This document shows positions 18,472 through 27,800 of a DNA stretch of 64,000 nucleotides, piece by piece. Location: positions 569,861-633,860 of the forward strand of contig DLHI01000007.1 in NCBI GenBank assembly GCA_002483135.1, written 5' to 3'. The position numbers were made by a program, and so were the translations under genes. This stretch comes from Hyphomonadaceae bacterium UBA7672. Its GTDB lineage: Bacteria; Pseudomonadota; Alphaproteobacteria; Caulobacterales; Hyphomonadaceae. The stretch's first letter is position 1, and each line of letters begins with the position of its first letter. The notes under the pieces were generated by a model. The model was not told the origin of the DNA, made no database searches, and saw only the letters and a program-made list of their open reading frames with translations.

Positions 18472-21400
18472 CTAGCTGCCTGCCTCGGCGCGCACAGCAT
18501 AAACGAATTCCCGCACTGCGTCGCCCAGCAGGACCAATTTGGCAAGCGACCATCCGCCCTGGCGGTCGAATGTATTCATGGGCTGGGTCAGCCGGTCGGC
18601 GCTGATCCGGCGCGGGGCGATCCAGTCGGCGGCCAGCCGCCCGGCGGAGGCGCGGTCCATGCTGGCCGGGGCGACGCCGGTCGCCTTGGCAAAGCGGATC
18701 GCCGCAATGGCGAGTTCGCTCTGGCGGCGAGGCAGGTCGTCGGCCACGCGCTGCAGGGCGAGGCGATCCCACTGATCTCGCGGCTGCAGGTCGCGCGCTG
18801 CGGCTCGCATGCGGTCCAGCCCCAGCGCTTCGCCTACCCGGTGCTGCACGAACAGTGTGGCCTTAAGTGGCCAGCCCGTTTCCTCGGCGATATCGACCGT
18901 CTCGCGGGCCGAAGCGAGTGCGCGGACCAGCGCGACATCATGCGCGATGTCGGCCGGCGCGCCGGCAGTCCGGTAGGCTTCCGCCCGCGCTTCGACGCGG
19001 CCGAGCACGATGGGGGAGAGCGCAGATGGCAGGAGCGAGCGGATTTCCGCGATCGCATCATGATAGCGCGCGTGTGTCGCGGAGACCGAGCTGCGGCCGA
19101 GGGCGGGATCCGACGCAAACCCGCCAGCCAGCATGCGGAGGTTGGCTGACGTTTCGACCATCATGATCGTCTGCGCCGCCGCCGGGATCTTGCCGTCGAG
19201 GCCGTTGATCCGCTCCACCAGCTCATCCAGGTGGAAGGCGGAGAAAGCCGCCTCGAACGCCTGCGAGATATGGCCCGCGTCGAGGCCCTCGGCGTCGCGT
19301 TTCTGAACGGCGAAGCTGGCGCCGGTCATGTTCACGATGCGGTTCGACAGCATGGTCGCGATGATCTCGCGGCGCAGGCGATGGCGCTTGCGCGCCTCGC
19401 CATACTTCTCGAGCTCGCGCGGGAAGTAGCCCGCCAGCAGCTTTTCGAAGGCCGGATCGTCCGGCGCGGACGAGGCGACGATGGACGCGAACAGGTCGAG
19501 CTTGGCGTAAGCCATGATCACCGCAAGCTCGGGCCGCGCAAGACCAAGGCCCGCCTCGCGCAGGCGACGAATCATCTCCGTCGATGGCAGGCCTTCGACC
19601 GCGCGATCAAGCTTGCCCTGCGCTTCCAGCGCATCGATCAGCGCCTCGTGGCTGTCGAGATCGGCGGCGGCGGTCGCCTGCATCACGCTCAACGCGCCGG
19701 TCTGGTCGTAATTGTTCACCAGCACCAGATGGCCGACCTCGTCGGTCATCGAGGCGAGCAGGGCGTTGCGGTCGGCGGATTTGAGCGCGCCCTGGTTGAT
19801 GGCCTCGGCGGTGAGGATCTTGATGTTGACCTCGTGGTCAGAGCTGTCCACGCCTGCCGAATTGTCGATGGCGTCGGTGTTGATGCGCCCGCCCTTGCGC
19901 GCGAACTCGATGCGTCCGGCCTGCGTCACGCCAAGATTGGCGCCTTCGGCGATCACCTTCGCCCGCACATCCTTTGCATCGACGCGCAGGATGTCGTTGG
20001 TCTTGTCGCCGACATCGGCATGGCTCTGGGTTGAGGCCTTGATATAGGCGCCGATGCCGCCGAACCACAGCAGGTCGACCTCCGCCGCCAGCAGCGCCTT
20101 GATCAGCGCATCGGGTGTTACGGCTTCTTCCGTCAGGCCGGTCAGCGTCTTGATCTCTGGCGTCAGCGGGATCGATTTGGCCGAGCGTTCGAACACGCCG
20201 CCGCCTTTGGAAATCAGCGTCCTGTCATAGTCCGCCCACGACGAGCGCGGCAGGTCGAACATCCGCTTGCGCTCGTTCCAGCTGGCTTCGAGATTTGCCG
20301 GGTTCGGATCGAGGAAGATGTGACGATGGTCGAACGCCGCCTGCAGGCGGATGAATTTCGACAGAAGCATGCCGTTGCCAAACACGTCGCCCGACATGTC
20401 GCCGATGCCGATGACGGAGAAGGGCTGGCTCTGCGTGTCGTGGCCCATTTCGCGGAAATGGCGCTTCACCGCCTCCCACGCGCCGCGCGCCGTGATGCCC
20501 ATCTTCTTGTGGTCATAGCCAACTGACCCGCCGCTCGCGAATGCATCGCCGAGCCAGAAATTGTAGTCAGCAGAAAGCCCGTTCGCGATGTCGGAGAACG
20601 TCGCCGTGCCCTTGTCGGCCGCGACGACGAGATAGGGGTCTTCCCCGTCCCACGGCACGACGCCAGGCGGATGCACGGTCTTGCCGTCGACGATGTTGTC
20701 GGTCAGCTGCAGCAGCGCACCGACAAATGTCTTGTAGGCGGCGATGCCTGCAGCCTGGATTTCCTCGCGCGTGCCTTTTGCCGGCAGGTTCTTCGGGTAG
20801 AAGCCGCCTTTCGAGCCCACGGGCACGATCACCGCGTTCTTCACCTGCTGCGCCTTCACGAGGCCCAGCACTTCGGTACGGAAATCGTCGCGGCGATCGG
20901 ACCAGCGCAAGCCGCCGCGCGCGACGGGGCCGAAGCGCAGATGGACGCCTTCCACATCCGGCGACCACACGAAGATCTCGCGATAGGGGCGCGGCGCGGG
21001 CAGGGGATCGGCCTCGCGGCTGGCGATCTTCACAGCGATGTGGCGATAGGGTTTGCCCTCGCTATCGCGCAGATAGAAGTTCGTGCGTTGCGACGCCTTG
21101 ATCAGCGCCAGCAAGCGCCGCAGCGCGCGATCGGCATCCAGCGTTGCGACAGCCTCCAGCTGCTTTTCGATCTCCGCGATGATCGGTGCGGCGGCCGCGC
21201 GACGTACGTCGAGGTCGCCTTTGGATGCGGGGTCGAACTTGGTCGCGAACAGCTTGAGCAGATTGTTCGCAATGTCGGCGTGGTCTGCCAGCGCCTTCAC
21301 CTGCACCGCCTCGGACGGATCGAGCCCCGACTGGCTGCGATAGCGGCACAGAGTTCTAAGCAGCGCGGCCGAACGCCAGTCAGCGCCCAGCGCAACAACA

Positions 21401-23310
21401 AGACTGTTGAAACGGTCATTCTCCGTCTCGCGACCCCAAATCGCTTCGAACGTCGCTTCGAAGCGGGCGTCCAGCCGCTTCTGTCCGGCGGGTCGGTCGA
21501 TCGCGAGGTCATGGACGTAGATCATGTTGTCGGGTGCGCCATCGACGCCAACGCGGATGGGATAACCCACCTCCGCCTGCACGCGCAGGCCCATGCGCTC
21601 CAACACGGGAACGATCTCGGCGAGGTCGAGCGGCTGGTCGCGATGGTAGATCTTCACGCGGCTGACGCCGGCCTCGAAGTCCGGCCCCCACACGCGTGCC
21701 CGCAACGCCTTGCCAGGGGGCAACTGAGCAATCGCCAGCAGGTCGGCAAGCCCTTCCTCGGGCTGGAAGTTCTCTTTGTAGGCGCCGGTGAAATGCGCGC
21801 GGGCGGGCAGGGTCTGGTCGGCGCCGGTGGCCCGCGCCACACGCGCGAGCGCATCCTCCCACGTCTCGAATAGTTGGCGCATCTGCAGGTCGAGCGCGTC
21901 TTCGTCTGGCTCGGGATGGCCGCGATCAACGCCAATGATCAGGTGCACCCGCGCCAGCGGGCCTTCGCCGAAGGAGGGGTAATACGCCGTCGTGCGTCCG
22001 CCATAAGCGTCGGCCAGCATGCGGTGGGCCCGCGTGCGCAGTTCGGAATTGTAGCTGTCGCGCGGGGTATAGAGCAGGGCCGAGACATAGCGGTCGAAAC
22101 GATCGCGCCGGATGAACAGGCGCGTGCGCGGCCGCAGAAGCAGCCGAAGCACGCCAGCCGAAATCCGCTGGAGATCGCCCTCGGAAATCTGGAACAGTTC
22201 GTCGCGCGGATAGGTCTTAAGCACCGCATCAAGCTGCTTGGCCGAGAAGCGCGAGCCTTGCGGCGCGGCGGCCTTCACATTCTCGATCTTGCGGCGGATC
22301 AGCGGCACTTCGTCGGCTGCGCGCGTATAGGCCTCCGACGTGAACAGGCCGACGAAACGAGTTTCCCCGATCACCTCGCCGCGCGCGTCATAGCGCTTGA
22401 CGCCAACATAGTCGGCATGGCTGCGGCGGTGGACGCGCGAGACGAAGCTCGCCTTGGCCACGATGATGGGCGAGGCCTCGTTGATGAAATTGCGCACGGC
22501 GGGCGTCAGCATGGTCGGCTCAGCGCCGCGCGAGAGCACGTTGCGGGCCGGATCACGCAGGATGCCAAGGCCGGAAGCTTCGTCCACGACGGGCTCTTCA
22601 GCGGCCAGCTGTCCGTTGGCGTCCAGCGCGAAGGTGTAATCGCGCGCGCCGAGATAGGTGAAGTTCTCATCCGCCAGCCAGGCAAGGAAAGCGCGCGCTT
22701 CGGCGATCTCGCCCGATGTGCGCCCGCCGGTCACCTTCACATCGGCTAGCGCCTCGGATGCCGCTTCCATTTTGTGGCGCATGGCATGGAAGTCCGAATT
22801 GACCACGGCGACGTCCGCGAAGGATTCCTCCAACCGCTTCTGCAGGTCGGCGCGCATGTGCGGATCGAGCAGGGGCAGGTGAACCTGGATGGTCGAACGC
22901 CTGCCGGTGGGGCCCGTCACAACCGGGTGAAGCACAGCGCGGATTTCGACCTTGGCCTCCTGGCAGGCGTTGATCGTGCTGTCGACGAGGAAGGCGACGT
23001 CTGGCCCCACAATCTCGGCCACGTCCAGCCGCAGCGCCTTGCCGTCGGCGCCGATGGCCTGGCGGGTGCGGATCACCCGCGCGCTGCTGCCTTCGTTGTC
23101 CTTGTTCAGCTGCCACAGGTCCGCCGCCAGCACGGCTGCATCCTCGACGCCGAGCGCAAGGAAGTCGTCGATGAAGGCGTCAGCGCGGTACTGGTCAAGA
23201 AAGCTGACATATTCGTCCGGCAGCGCTTTTGCGCCTCCGCCAGCCGCTTTGGCGAGCGCACGCGCCGCCGACAGGAATTCATCGCGCGAGAATGCAAGAT
23301 CGTTGGACAG
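18472..23310 (-). CDS. gdhB: NAD-specific glutamate dehydrogenase, large (180 kDa) type, probable CTG start
   Basis: Oxidises glutamate to 2-oxoglutarate and ammonia with NAD. About 1612 residues: N-terminal ACT-like regulatory region, then the catalytic domain with FGPVARGGLRWSDRRDDFRT, VIVPVGSKGGF and IGIGDMSGDVFGNGM, then a long helical C-terminus. The first ordinary start, GTG 23133, would remove about 59 residues homologous to the family N-terminus (YVSFLDQYRADAFIDDFLALG). CTG 23310-23308 sits 7 bases after a perfect GGAGG (23318-23322), so it is the likely start. The frame is closed by TGA shortly upstream. Symbol follows Pseudomonas/Caulobacter usage. Confidence 0.93.
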   Translation of the reverse strand: MSNDLAFSRDEFLSAARALAKAAGGGAKALPDEYVSFLDQYRADAFIDDFLALGVEDAAVLAADLWQLNKDNEGSSARVIRTRQAIGADGKALRLDVAEIVGPDVAFLVDSTINACQEAKVEIRAVLHPVVTGPTGRRSTIQVHLPLLDPHMRADLQKRLEESFADVAVVNSDFHAMRHKMEAASEALADVKVTGGRTSGEIAEARAFLAWLADENFTYLGARDYTFALDANGQLAAEEPVVDEASGLGILRDPARNVLSRGAEPTMLTPAVRNFINEASPIIVAKASFVSRVHRRSHADYVGVKRYDARGEVIGETRFVGLFTSEAYTRAADEVPLIRRKIENVKAAAPQGSRFSAKQLDAVLKTYPRDELFQISEGDLQRISAGVLRLLLRPRTRLFIRRDRFDRYVSALLYTPRDSYNSELRTRAHRMLADAYGGRTTAYYPSFGEGPLARVHLIIGVDRGHPEPDEDALDLQMRQLFETWEDALARVARATGADQTLPARAHFTGAYKENFQPEEGLADLLAIAQLPPGKALRARVWGPDFEAGVSRVKIYHRDQPLDLAEIVPVLERMGLRVQAEVGYPIRVGVDGAPDNMIYVHDLAIDRPAGQKRLDARFEATFEAIWGRETENDRFNSLVVALGADWRSAALLRTLCRYRSQSGLDPSEAVQVKALADHADIANNLLKLFATKFDPASKGDLDVRRAAAAPIIAEIEKQLEAVATLDADRALRRLLALIKASQRTNFYLRDSEGKPYRHIAVKIASREADPLPAPRPYREIFVWSPDVEGVHLRFGPVARGGLRWSDRRDDFRTEVLGLVKAQQVKNAVIVPVGSKGGFYPKNLPAKGTREEIQAAGIAAYKTFVGALLQLTDNIVDGKTVHPPGVVPWDGEDPYLVVAADKGTATFSDIANGLSADYNFWLGDAFASGGSVGYDHKKMGITARGAWEAVKRHFREMGHDTQSQPFSVIGIGDMSGDVFGNGMLLSKFIRLQAAFDHRHIFLDPNPANLEASWNERKRMFDLPRSSWADYDRTLISKGGGVFERSAKSIPLTPEIKTLTGLTEEAVTPDALIKALLAAEVDLLWFGGIGAYIKASTQSHADVGDKTNDILRVDAKDVRAKVIAEGANLGVTQAGRIEFARKGGRINTDAIDNSAGVDSSDHEVNIKILTAEAINQGALKSADRNALLASMTDEVGHLVLVNNYDQTGALSVMQATAAADLDSHEALIDALEAQGKLDRAVEGLPSTEMIRRLREAGLGLARPELAVIMAYAKLDLFASIVASSAPDDPAFEKLLAGYFPRELEKYGEARKRHRLRREIIATMLSNRIVNMTGASFAVQKRDAEGLDAGHISQAFEAAFSAFHLDELVERINGLDGKIPAAAQTIMMVETSANLRMLAGGFASDPALGRSSVSATHARYHDAIAEIRSLLPSALSPIVLGRVEARAEAYRTAGAPADIAHDVALVRALASARETVDIAEETGWPLKATLFVQHRVGEALGLDRMRAAARDLQPRDQWDRLALQRVADDLPRRQSELAIAAIRFAKATGVAPASMDRASAGRLAADWIAPRRISADRLTQPMNTFDRQGGWSLAKLVLLGDAVREFVYAVRAEAGS

Positions 23311-23322
23311 GGCACGGCCTCC
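23308..23322 (-). promoter_or_regulatory. Ribosome binding site that supports a CTG start for glutamate dehydrogenase
   Basis: Read on the minus strand: GGAGG (23322-23318), 7-nt spacer, CTG (23310-23308). No ATG, GTG or TTG occurs in frame between the upstream TGA and GTG 23133. Confidence 0.65.
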
Positions 23323-23502
23323 GGATTCGCGGTACGGCGCTCATACTGCCTGAGAATAAACGACAGAATAAATGACAGGGGAATCGCCGTGAGCGAGTGC
23401 TAGACCCGCCCGCTACGGCCGGGCAAGGGCGAAGATATGCCCTGAGAAATGCTGCACCGCGGTGAAAACAACCCGATAGGGCCGGTCGGCCATGCCGGCT
23501 GG

Positions 23503-24798
23503 TTACCTTGGCGCTGGACCGGGTTCTGCCACGGGTTCTTCTCCGGCGACCGGATGATCCCCCGGCTTGCCGTCGGCTGACATTAGCACGGCGATCCAGC
23601 GCGCGCCGCGCACCTGCGCCAGCACGATCATCACCAGAACTGTCAGCGGCGCAGACAGGAACATGCCCACCGGCCCCCAGAGCGCCCCCCAGACGGCAAG
23701 AGAGAGCAGCACCACCAGCGGGGAAAGGTTCAGGCTGTTGGCCTGCATGCGCGGCGCGACGAAATTCCCGATCAGGAACTGCCAGACGCTGACGCCGGCA
23801 AATACCACCAGCGCGCACAGTAGTGCATTGTCCGGCATCCATTCCGGCCAGGTCGTTTCCGGCTGCACGATGGCGAACAGCGAGGGCAGCACGGTTGCGA
23901 TGATCGAGCCGATGGTGGGGATGTAGTTGAGGACGAAGATCACGAAGGCCCAGAACAGCGCGTTGTCGAGCCCGATGATCATCAGCGTGATGTAGGTCAG
24001 GGACGTTGCTATGATCGACAGCGTCGTCTGCACCCAGAGATACTGCTCCATCGTGCGTCGCACCTGGTCGCCAAGCTGGCGCGAGCGCGCCCGGTCGGCG
24101 GGGCGGACGAACACGCGGTCGAGCTTGCGGGAGAAAGCCCCGGCGGAAACGTAGAGAAACGCCACATAGATCAGTATCAGCAGCATGTCGCCGATCAGGC
24201 CCGAGATGAATCCGGCTGCGGTCGGCGCGATGCTGCCGGCATACTGGTTTACCAGCGCCGACAGGGTTGGCGTGGTATCTTGGGGCGGCGAGGCAGGCGC
24301 GGTGACGGGTGCCGCGACTGGCTCATCCATCGGCGCCAACATGGCGTCGCCCGGCGTCAGCGGCTGGGGCGCTGCCGGTCGCGCCGGTTGATCCTGCAAT
24401 ATTGCGGGGGGCGTTGCTGAGGAGCCATCGTCCACAACGGCCGACTGCGGCAGCATGCCGTAGACATCGCGTATTACCGCGTTGATCCGCTCCTCATACT
24501 GCTCGGACTTCGACTGGAACTCGGCGATCGCGCCGCTGACGACGCTCACGAAGGTGAGAACACTGAGAGCGACCACCGTGACGGCAAAGAGATTGGCGAG
24601 CCATCCGGGAAGGTCGGGGAAGGGCCGGCGGATCGCGCGCGCGAACCCTTCCATGATCAGCCAGACGAACACCGCCATGGCGAAGGGCGCAAGGATGCGC
24701 GCGCCATTATAGAGAACGAAGCCAATCGCCACCGTCGCGATCAGCCAGACGCCAGCAGCCAGCCATTTCCTGTTGTCCGTCTCGTCCTGAGCTTCCAT
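23503..24798 (-). CDS. AI-2E family transporter (PerM/TqsA/YdiK type)
   Basis: 431 residues with eight predicted helices and the family core GLDNALFWAFVIFVLNYIPTIGSIIA plus a C-terminal VVLLSLAVWGALWGPVGMFLSAPLT. Members export autoinducer-2 or act as Na+/H+ antiporters; the substrate cannot be assigned. Odd feature: a Pro/Ala-rich stretch of about 60 residues (116-178) in the large soluble loop. Transcribed toward the glutamate dehydrogenase gene, 192 bp apart. Confidence 0.88.
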   Translation of the reverse strand: MEAQDETDNRKWLAAGVWLIATVAIGFVLYNGARILAPFAMAVFVWLIMEGFARAIRRPFPDLPGWLANLFAVTVVALSVLTFVSVVSGAIAEFQSKSEQYEERINAVIRDVYGMLPQSAVVDDGSSATPPAILQDQPARPAAPQPLTPGDAMLAPMDEPVAAPVTAPASPPQDTTPTLSALVNQYAGSIAPTAAGFISGLIGDMLLILIYVAFLYVSAGAFSRKLDRVFVRPADRARSRQLGDQVRRTMEQYLWVQTTLSIIATSLTYITLMIIGLDNALFWAFVIFVLNYIPTIGSIIATVLPSLFAIVQPETTWPEWMPDNALLCALVVFAGVSVWQFLIGNFVAPRMQANSLNLSPLVVLLSLAVWGALWGPVGMFLSAPLTVLVMIVLAQVRGARWIAVLMSADGKPGDHPVAGEEPVAEPGPAPR

Positions 24799-24933
24799 CC
24801 GACAAGACTTATGGTGCGTTGCCTCCCAAGCAAAGCCGCTTCGTCAAGAGGCTCACCTTATATTCCGTATGCGAGCACGCTTGGCGCGGGCGGGAAGGGC
24901 TTCTAGTCTCCGCCTTCGCATTACCGGGATATA

Positions 24934-26499
24934 ATGATGACTGACTCGATCTTCATTGGCGGCGGCGGGCCGGATCACAAGCTGGCGCAGAACCTGTTGC
25001 TGGCGCGCGCCAACCGCCACGGCCTGGTTGCCGGCGCCACCGGCACCGGCAAGACCGTGACGCTTCAGGTGATGGCCGAACAGTTCTCGGCGGCGGGCGT
25101 CCCGGTCTTCTGCGCTGATGTGAAGGGCGATCTTTCGGGCATCTGCGTTGCGGGCACGCCCGAGGGCAAGATGCTGGAGAAGTTCAACGAACGAGCAGCC
25201 CAGATCGGCTTGCCGGGCCTCACCAATTCGGCCGCTCCGTGCATCTTCTGGGACATCTATGGCAAGGCCGGCCATCCGATCCGCGCAACTGTCTCGGAAA
25301 TGGGGCCGCAGCTACTGGCCCGCCTGCTCGGCTGCAACGACACGCAGGAGGGCGTCATCACCATCGCCTTCCAGTATGCCGACGACAACGACCTGCTGTT
25401 GCTCGATTTCAAGGATCTGCGCAGCCTGCTCACTCACATCTCAACCATCTCGTCCGAGATCCAGCGCACCTATGGCAACGTAGCCCCCGCCTCCATCGGC
25501 GCCGTGCAGCGCCAGTTGCTGATGCTCGAGCGGGAAGGGGCGCCGCAGTTCTTTGGCGAACCCGCGCTCGAACTGGCCGACTTCATGCGCGTCGACACGC
25601 AGGGCCGCGGCTATATCAGCGTGCTCGACGCCACCACGCTGATCAATTCGCCGCGTCTTTACTCCACCTTCCTGCTGTGGCTGCTGGCCGAACTGTTCGA
25701 GCAGCTCCCTGAGGTCGGCGATCCGGACAAGCCGAAGCTGGTCTTCTTTTTCGACGAGGCGCATCTCCTATTCGACGGCGCGCCCAAGGCGCTGGTCGAC
25801 AAGATCGAACAGGTTGTGCGTCTGATCCGCTCGAAGGGCGTTGGCGTCTTCTTCGTCACGCAGAACCCGAAGGACCTGCCGGAGAATGTGCTGGCCCAGC
25901 TGGGCACGCGTATCCAGCATGCCCTGCGCGCCTATACGCCGACCGAACGCAAGGCGGTGAAGGCAGCCGCACAGAGCTTCCGGCCCAATCCCGACATCGA
26001 CACCGAAACGGCGATAACCGAACTCGGCACAGGGGAGGCGCTGGTCTCCTCGCTCGACGCCAAGGGCGCGCCGACCGTTGTTCAGCGCACGATCATCCGG
26101 CCGCCACAGTCGCGCCTCGGCCCCGCTTCCGAGGCAGATCGCGCCGCTGTCCAGGCGCTCAGCCCTGTGGCGATGAAGTATGACACGGTGATCGACCGGG
26201 AGTCCGCCTATGAGGTGCTGACAGGCCGCGAAGCCATCGCCGCCAAGGAGAAAGACGCGCTGAAGCGCGCCGAAACAGCTGAAGCAGAAGCCGCGCGCGC
26301 CCGGCGCGAGGCAAGCAAGGCCGCCGCCGAAAGCCGTGCCCAGGCGTCCGCCCGGGCATCGACAACGCGCGCTTCAACACAGCGGAAGTCGACTCGCCAG
26401 ACTCCGGTGGAAGCGGCCCAGACCACATTCATGCGCACGGCGGCGCGCGAAATCGGCAAGTTCGTCTTCCGCGGCATGTTCGGAAACCGGAAGCGGTAG
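24934..26499 (+). CDS. HerA-like ATPase of the YjgR (DUF853) family
   Basis: 521 residues. Walker A GATGTGKT (34-41), DVKGDLSG block, Walker B LVFFFDEAHLLFDGAP and the arginine-rich LIRSKGVGVFFVTQNPKDLPENV segment are diagnostic for YjgR, a hexameric FtsK/HerA-type ATPase of unknown cellular role. The C-terminal 80 residues form a charged Ala/Glu/Arg helix (likely coiled coil) and end in a basic tail. Four bp upstream of the SRAP gene, so the pair is probably cotranscribed, which hints at a DNA-related job. Confidence 0.93.
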   Translation: MMTDSIFIGGGGPDHKLAQNLLLARANRHGLVAGATGTGKTVTLQVMAEQFSAAGVPVFCADVKGDLSGICVAGTPEGKMLEKFNERAAQIGLPGLTNSAAPCIFWDIYGKAGHPIRATVSEMGPQLLARLLGCNDTQEGVITIAFQYADDNDLLLLDFKDLRSLLTHISTISSEIQRTYGNVAPASIGAVQRQLLMLEREGAPQFFGEPALELADFMRVDTQGRGYISVLDATTLINSPRLYSTFLLWLLAELFEQLPEVGDPDKPKLVFFFDEAHLLFDGAPKALVDKIEQVVRLIRSKGVGVFFVTQNPKDLPENVLAQLGTRIQHALRAYTPTERKAVKAAAQSFRPNPDIDTETAITELGTGEALVSSLDAKGAPTVVQRTIIRPPQSRLGPASEADRAAVQALSPVAMKYDTVIDRESAYEVLTGREAIAAKEKDALKRAETAEAEAARARREASKAAAESRAQASARASTTRASTQRKSTRQTPVEAAQTTFMRTAAREIGKFVFRGMFGNRKR

Positions 26500-26503
26500 T
26501 CGG

Positions 26504-27181
26504 ATGTGCGGGAAGTTCACGCAGATGGCGACTTGGGAGGAGGTTGTGGCCTTCTCCCAGCCTCTGACGGCGATTCCCGAGGACGGCCCCGAACGCGGCG
26601 ACGTCACCATTTCGACGCCCATGCGCATCGCCAAAGTCATCCGTCTGGGCGAGGATGGCCGGCCCGAGCTGGCCAAGATGCGTTGGGGCTTCTCGAAACC
26701 CGGAAATCCATCTTTCAAGCCCGATCACATGCACGCGCGCGCCGAAACCATCGACACGCGACCGACGTTTGCCGAATCCTTCGCAGAGCGGCGAGGCATC
26801 GTTCTGGTCGAGACCTTCAACGAGGGCGAGCAGCTTCCTTCCGGCAAGACAAGGCAATGGGTGATCCGTCCGAAAGACCGCAAGCCCATCGCCATCGCCG
26901 TGATCTGGGAAGAATGGGTGGGCGATGCCGGCTCCGAACCAACCTTCGTCATGGTCACCGTGCCGCCCAACGAACTCATCGGTCGGATCACTGACCGCAT
27001 GCCGGCGATCCTGCGTCAGGACGACTGGCGGGTGTGGCTTGGCGAGGATGATACATCGCTCGCCGACGTGAAGGCGCTGCTCAAGACGTTCGATGATGCT
27101 GGCGCCTGGGAGATGAGCGAACAGGCGCCAACGAAATCGGCGAAGACCGCCAAGAGAAAAGCGCAGGGCGACCTGTTCTGA
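26504..27181 (+). CDS. SRAP domain protein (YedK/HMCES family)
   Basis: 225 residues. Starts at the catalytic cysteine context MCGKFTQM (Cys2 after Met removal), with HARAETID and DRMPAILRQDDWRVWL, the SRAP blocks. Family members form a stable thiazolidine crosslink with abasic sites in single-stranded DNA and protect replication. An upstream in-frame extension exists, but the MCGKF start is required for catalysis and follows the yjgR stop by 4 bp. Confidence 0.93.
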   Translation: MCGKFTQMATWEEVVAFSQPLTAIPEDGPERGDVTISTPMRIAKVIRLGEDGRPELAKMRWGFSKPGNPSFKPDHMHARAETIDTRPTFAESFAERRGIVLVETFNEGEQLPSGKTRQWVIRPKDRKPIAIAVIWEEWVGDAGSEPTFVMVTVPPNELIGRITDRMPAILRQDDWRVWLGEDDTSLADVKALLKTFDDAGAWEMSEQAPTKSAKTAKRKAQGDLF

Positions 27182-27384
27182 TCGTCTCCACACTGACGAT
27201 CGTAGGCGATGCGTGCATGCGATCGCGCATGAAAACTTTCTGCAAAAAATCTTCGACGAAGACTCGCGCGCTGTTTTGGAAACTTCGCGTTCAGTTTCTC
27301 GGGGCAGTTTGCACGTCATCAGATCGACACGGCGACTCGCGCACCGCATCGCCGCAGCAAACGAAACAGAACCTGGAGAGAGAC

Positions 27385-27726
27385 ATGTCCACCAAGAACA
27401 AGACCTCGAAGAAGACCGTCGCCGCCAAATCGATGGCCGCCAAATCGGCCGTCGCCAAGGTGGTCGCGATGCCGGCGCCGATGCCGTCCGCTCCGATGCC
27501 GGCGCCCGTCGCTGTCGTCGCCCCGGTGTCGAACGTGATCCCGATGCCGAAAAAGCCGGTCGCGAAAAAGCCCGCTGCAAAGGCCGTCGCCAAGAAGCCG
27601 GTTGTGAAGGCCTCGGCCAAGAAGCCGGCCGCGAAGAAGCCCGTCGCCAAGAAGCCCGCGCCGAAGATGAAAGTGGCCGCCGCCTCGATGAAGCCGGCCA
27701 GGAAAGTTGCCCGCAAGAAGAAGTAA
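27385..27726 (+). CDS. Histone H1-like Lys/Ala/Pro-rich protein
   Basis: 113 residues made almost only of Lys, Ala, Pro, Val and Met. The N-terminal half has a Pro/Met/Ala stretch (MPAPMPSAPMPAPVAVVAP); the rest is a run of AKKP-type repeats (VAKKPAAKAVAKKP) ending in ARKVARKKK. No globular fold. Resembles bacterial H1-like nucleoid proteins (HctA/AlgP style) that bind DNA through charge. ATG 27385 is preceded by GGAGAG at good spacing; an upstream in-frame extension lacks this composition. Followed by a terminator hairpin. Confidence 0.75.
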   Translation: MSTKNKTSKKTVAAKSMAAKSAVAKVVAMPAPMPSAPMPAPVAVVAPVSNVIPMPKKPVAKKPAAKAVAKKPVVKASAKKPAAKKPVAKKPAPKMKVAAASMKPARKVARKKK

Positions 27727-27752
27727 GCGGCCACTCAAGGCACATACGCTGC

Positions 27753-27790
27753 GGCGCGATCTCTCAAGGATCGCGCCGTTTGCGTTTCAG
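27753..27790 (+). terminator. Hairpin terminator after the H1-like gene
   Basis: Perfect 9-bp stem GGCGCGATC (27753-27761) / GATCGCGCC (27769-27777), 7-nt loop, followed by an interrupted T tract (GTTTGCGTTT). Lies 10 bp before the convergent ubiB stop. Confidence 0.7.
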
Positions 27791-27800
27791 CGGCCAAATT

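Noticed and set aside
20671..21873. Plus-strand frame of 400 codons
   Set aside because: Antisense to glutamate dehydrogenase; composition of a shadow frame.
27180..27201. GATCGTC / GACGATC hairpin after the SRAP gene as a terminator
   Set aside because: Short stem and no T tract, so not called.
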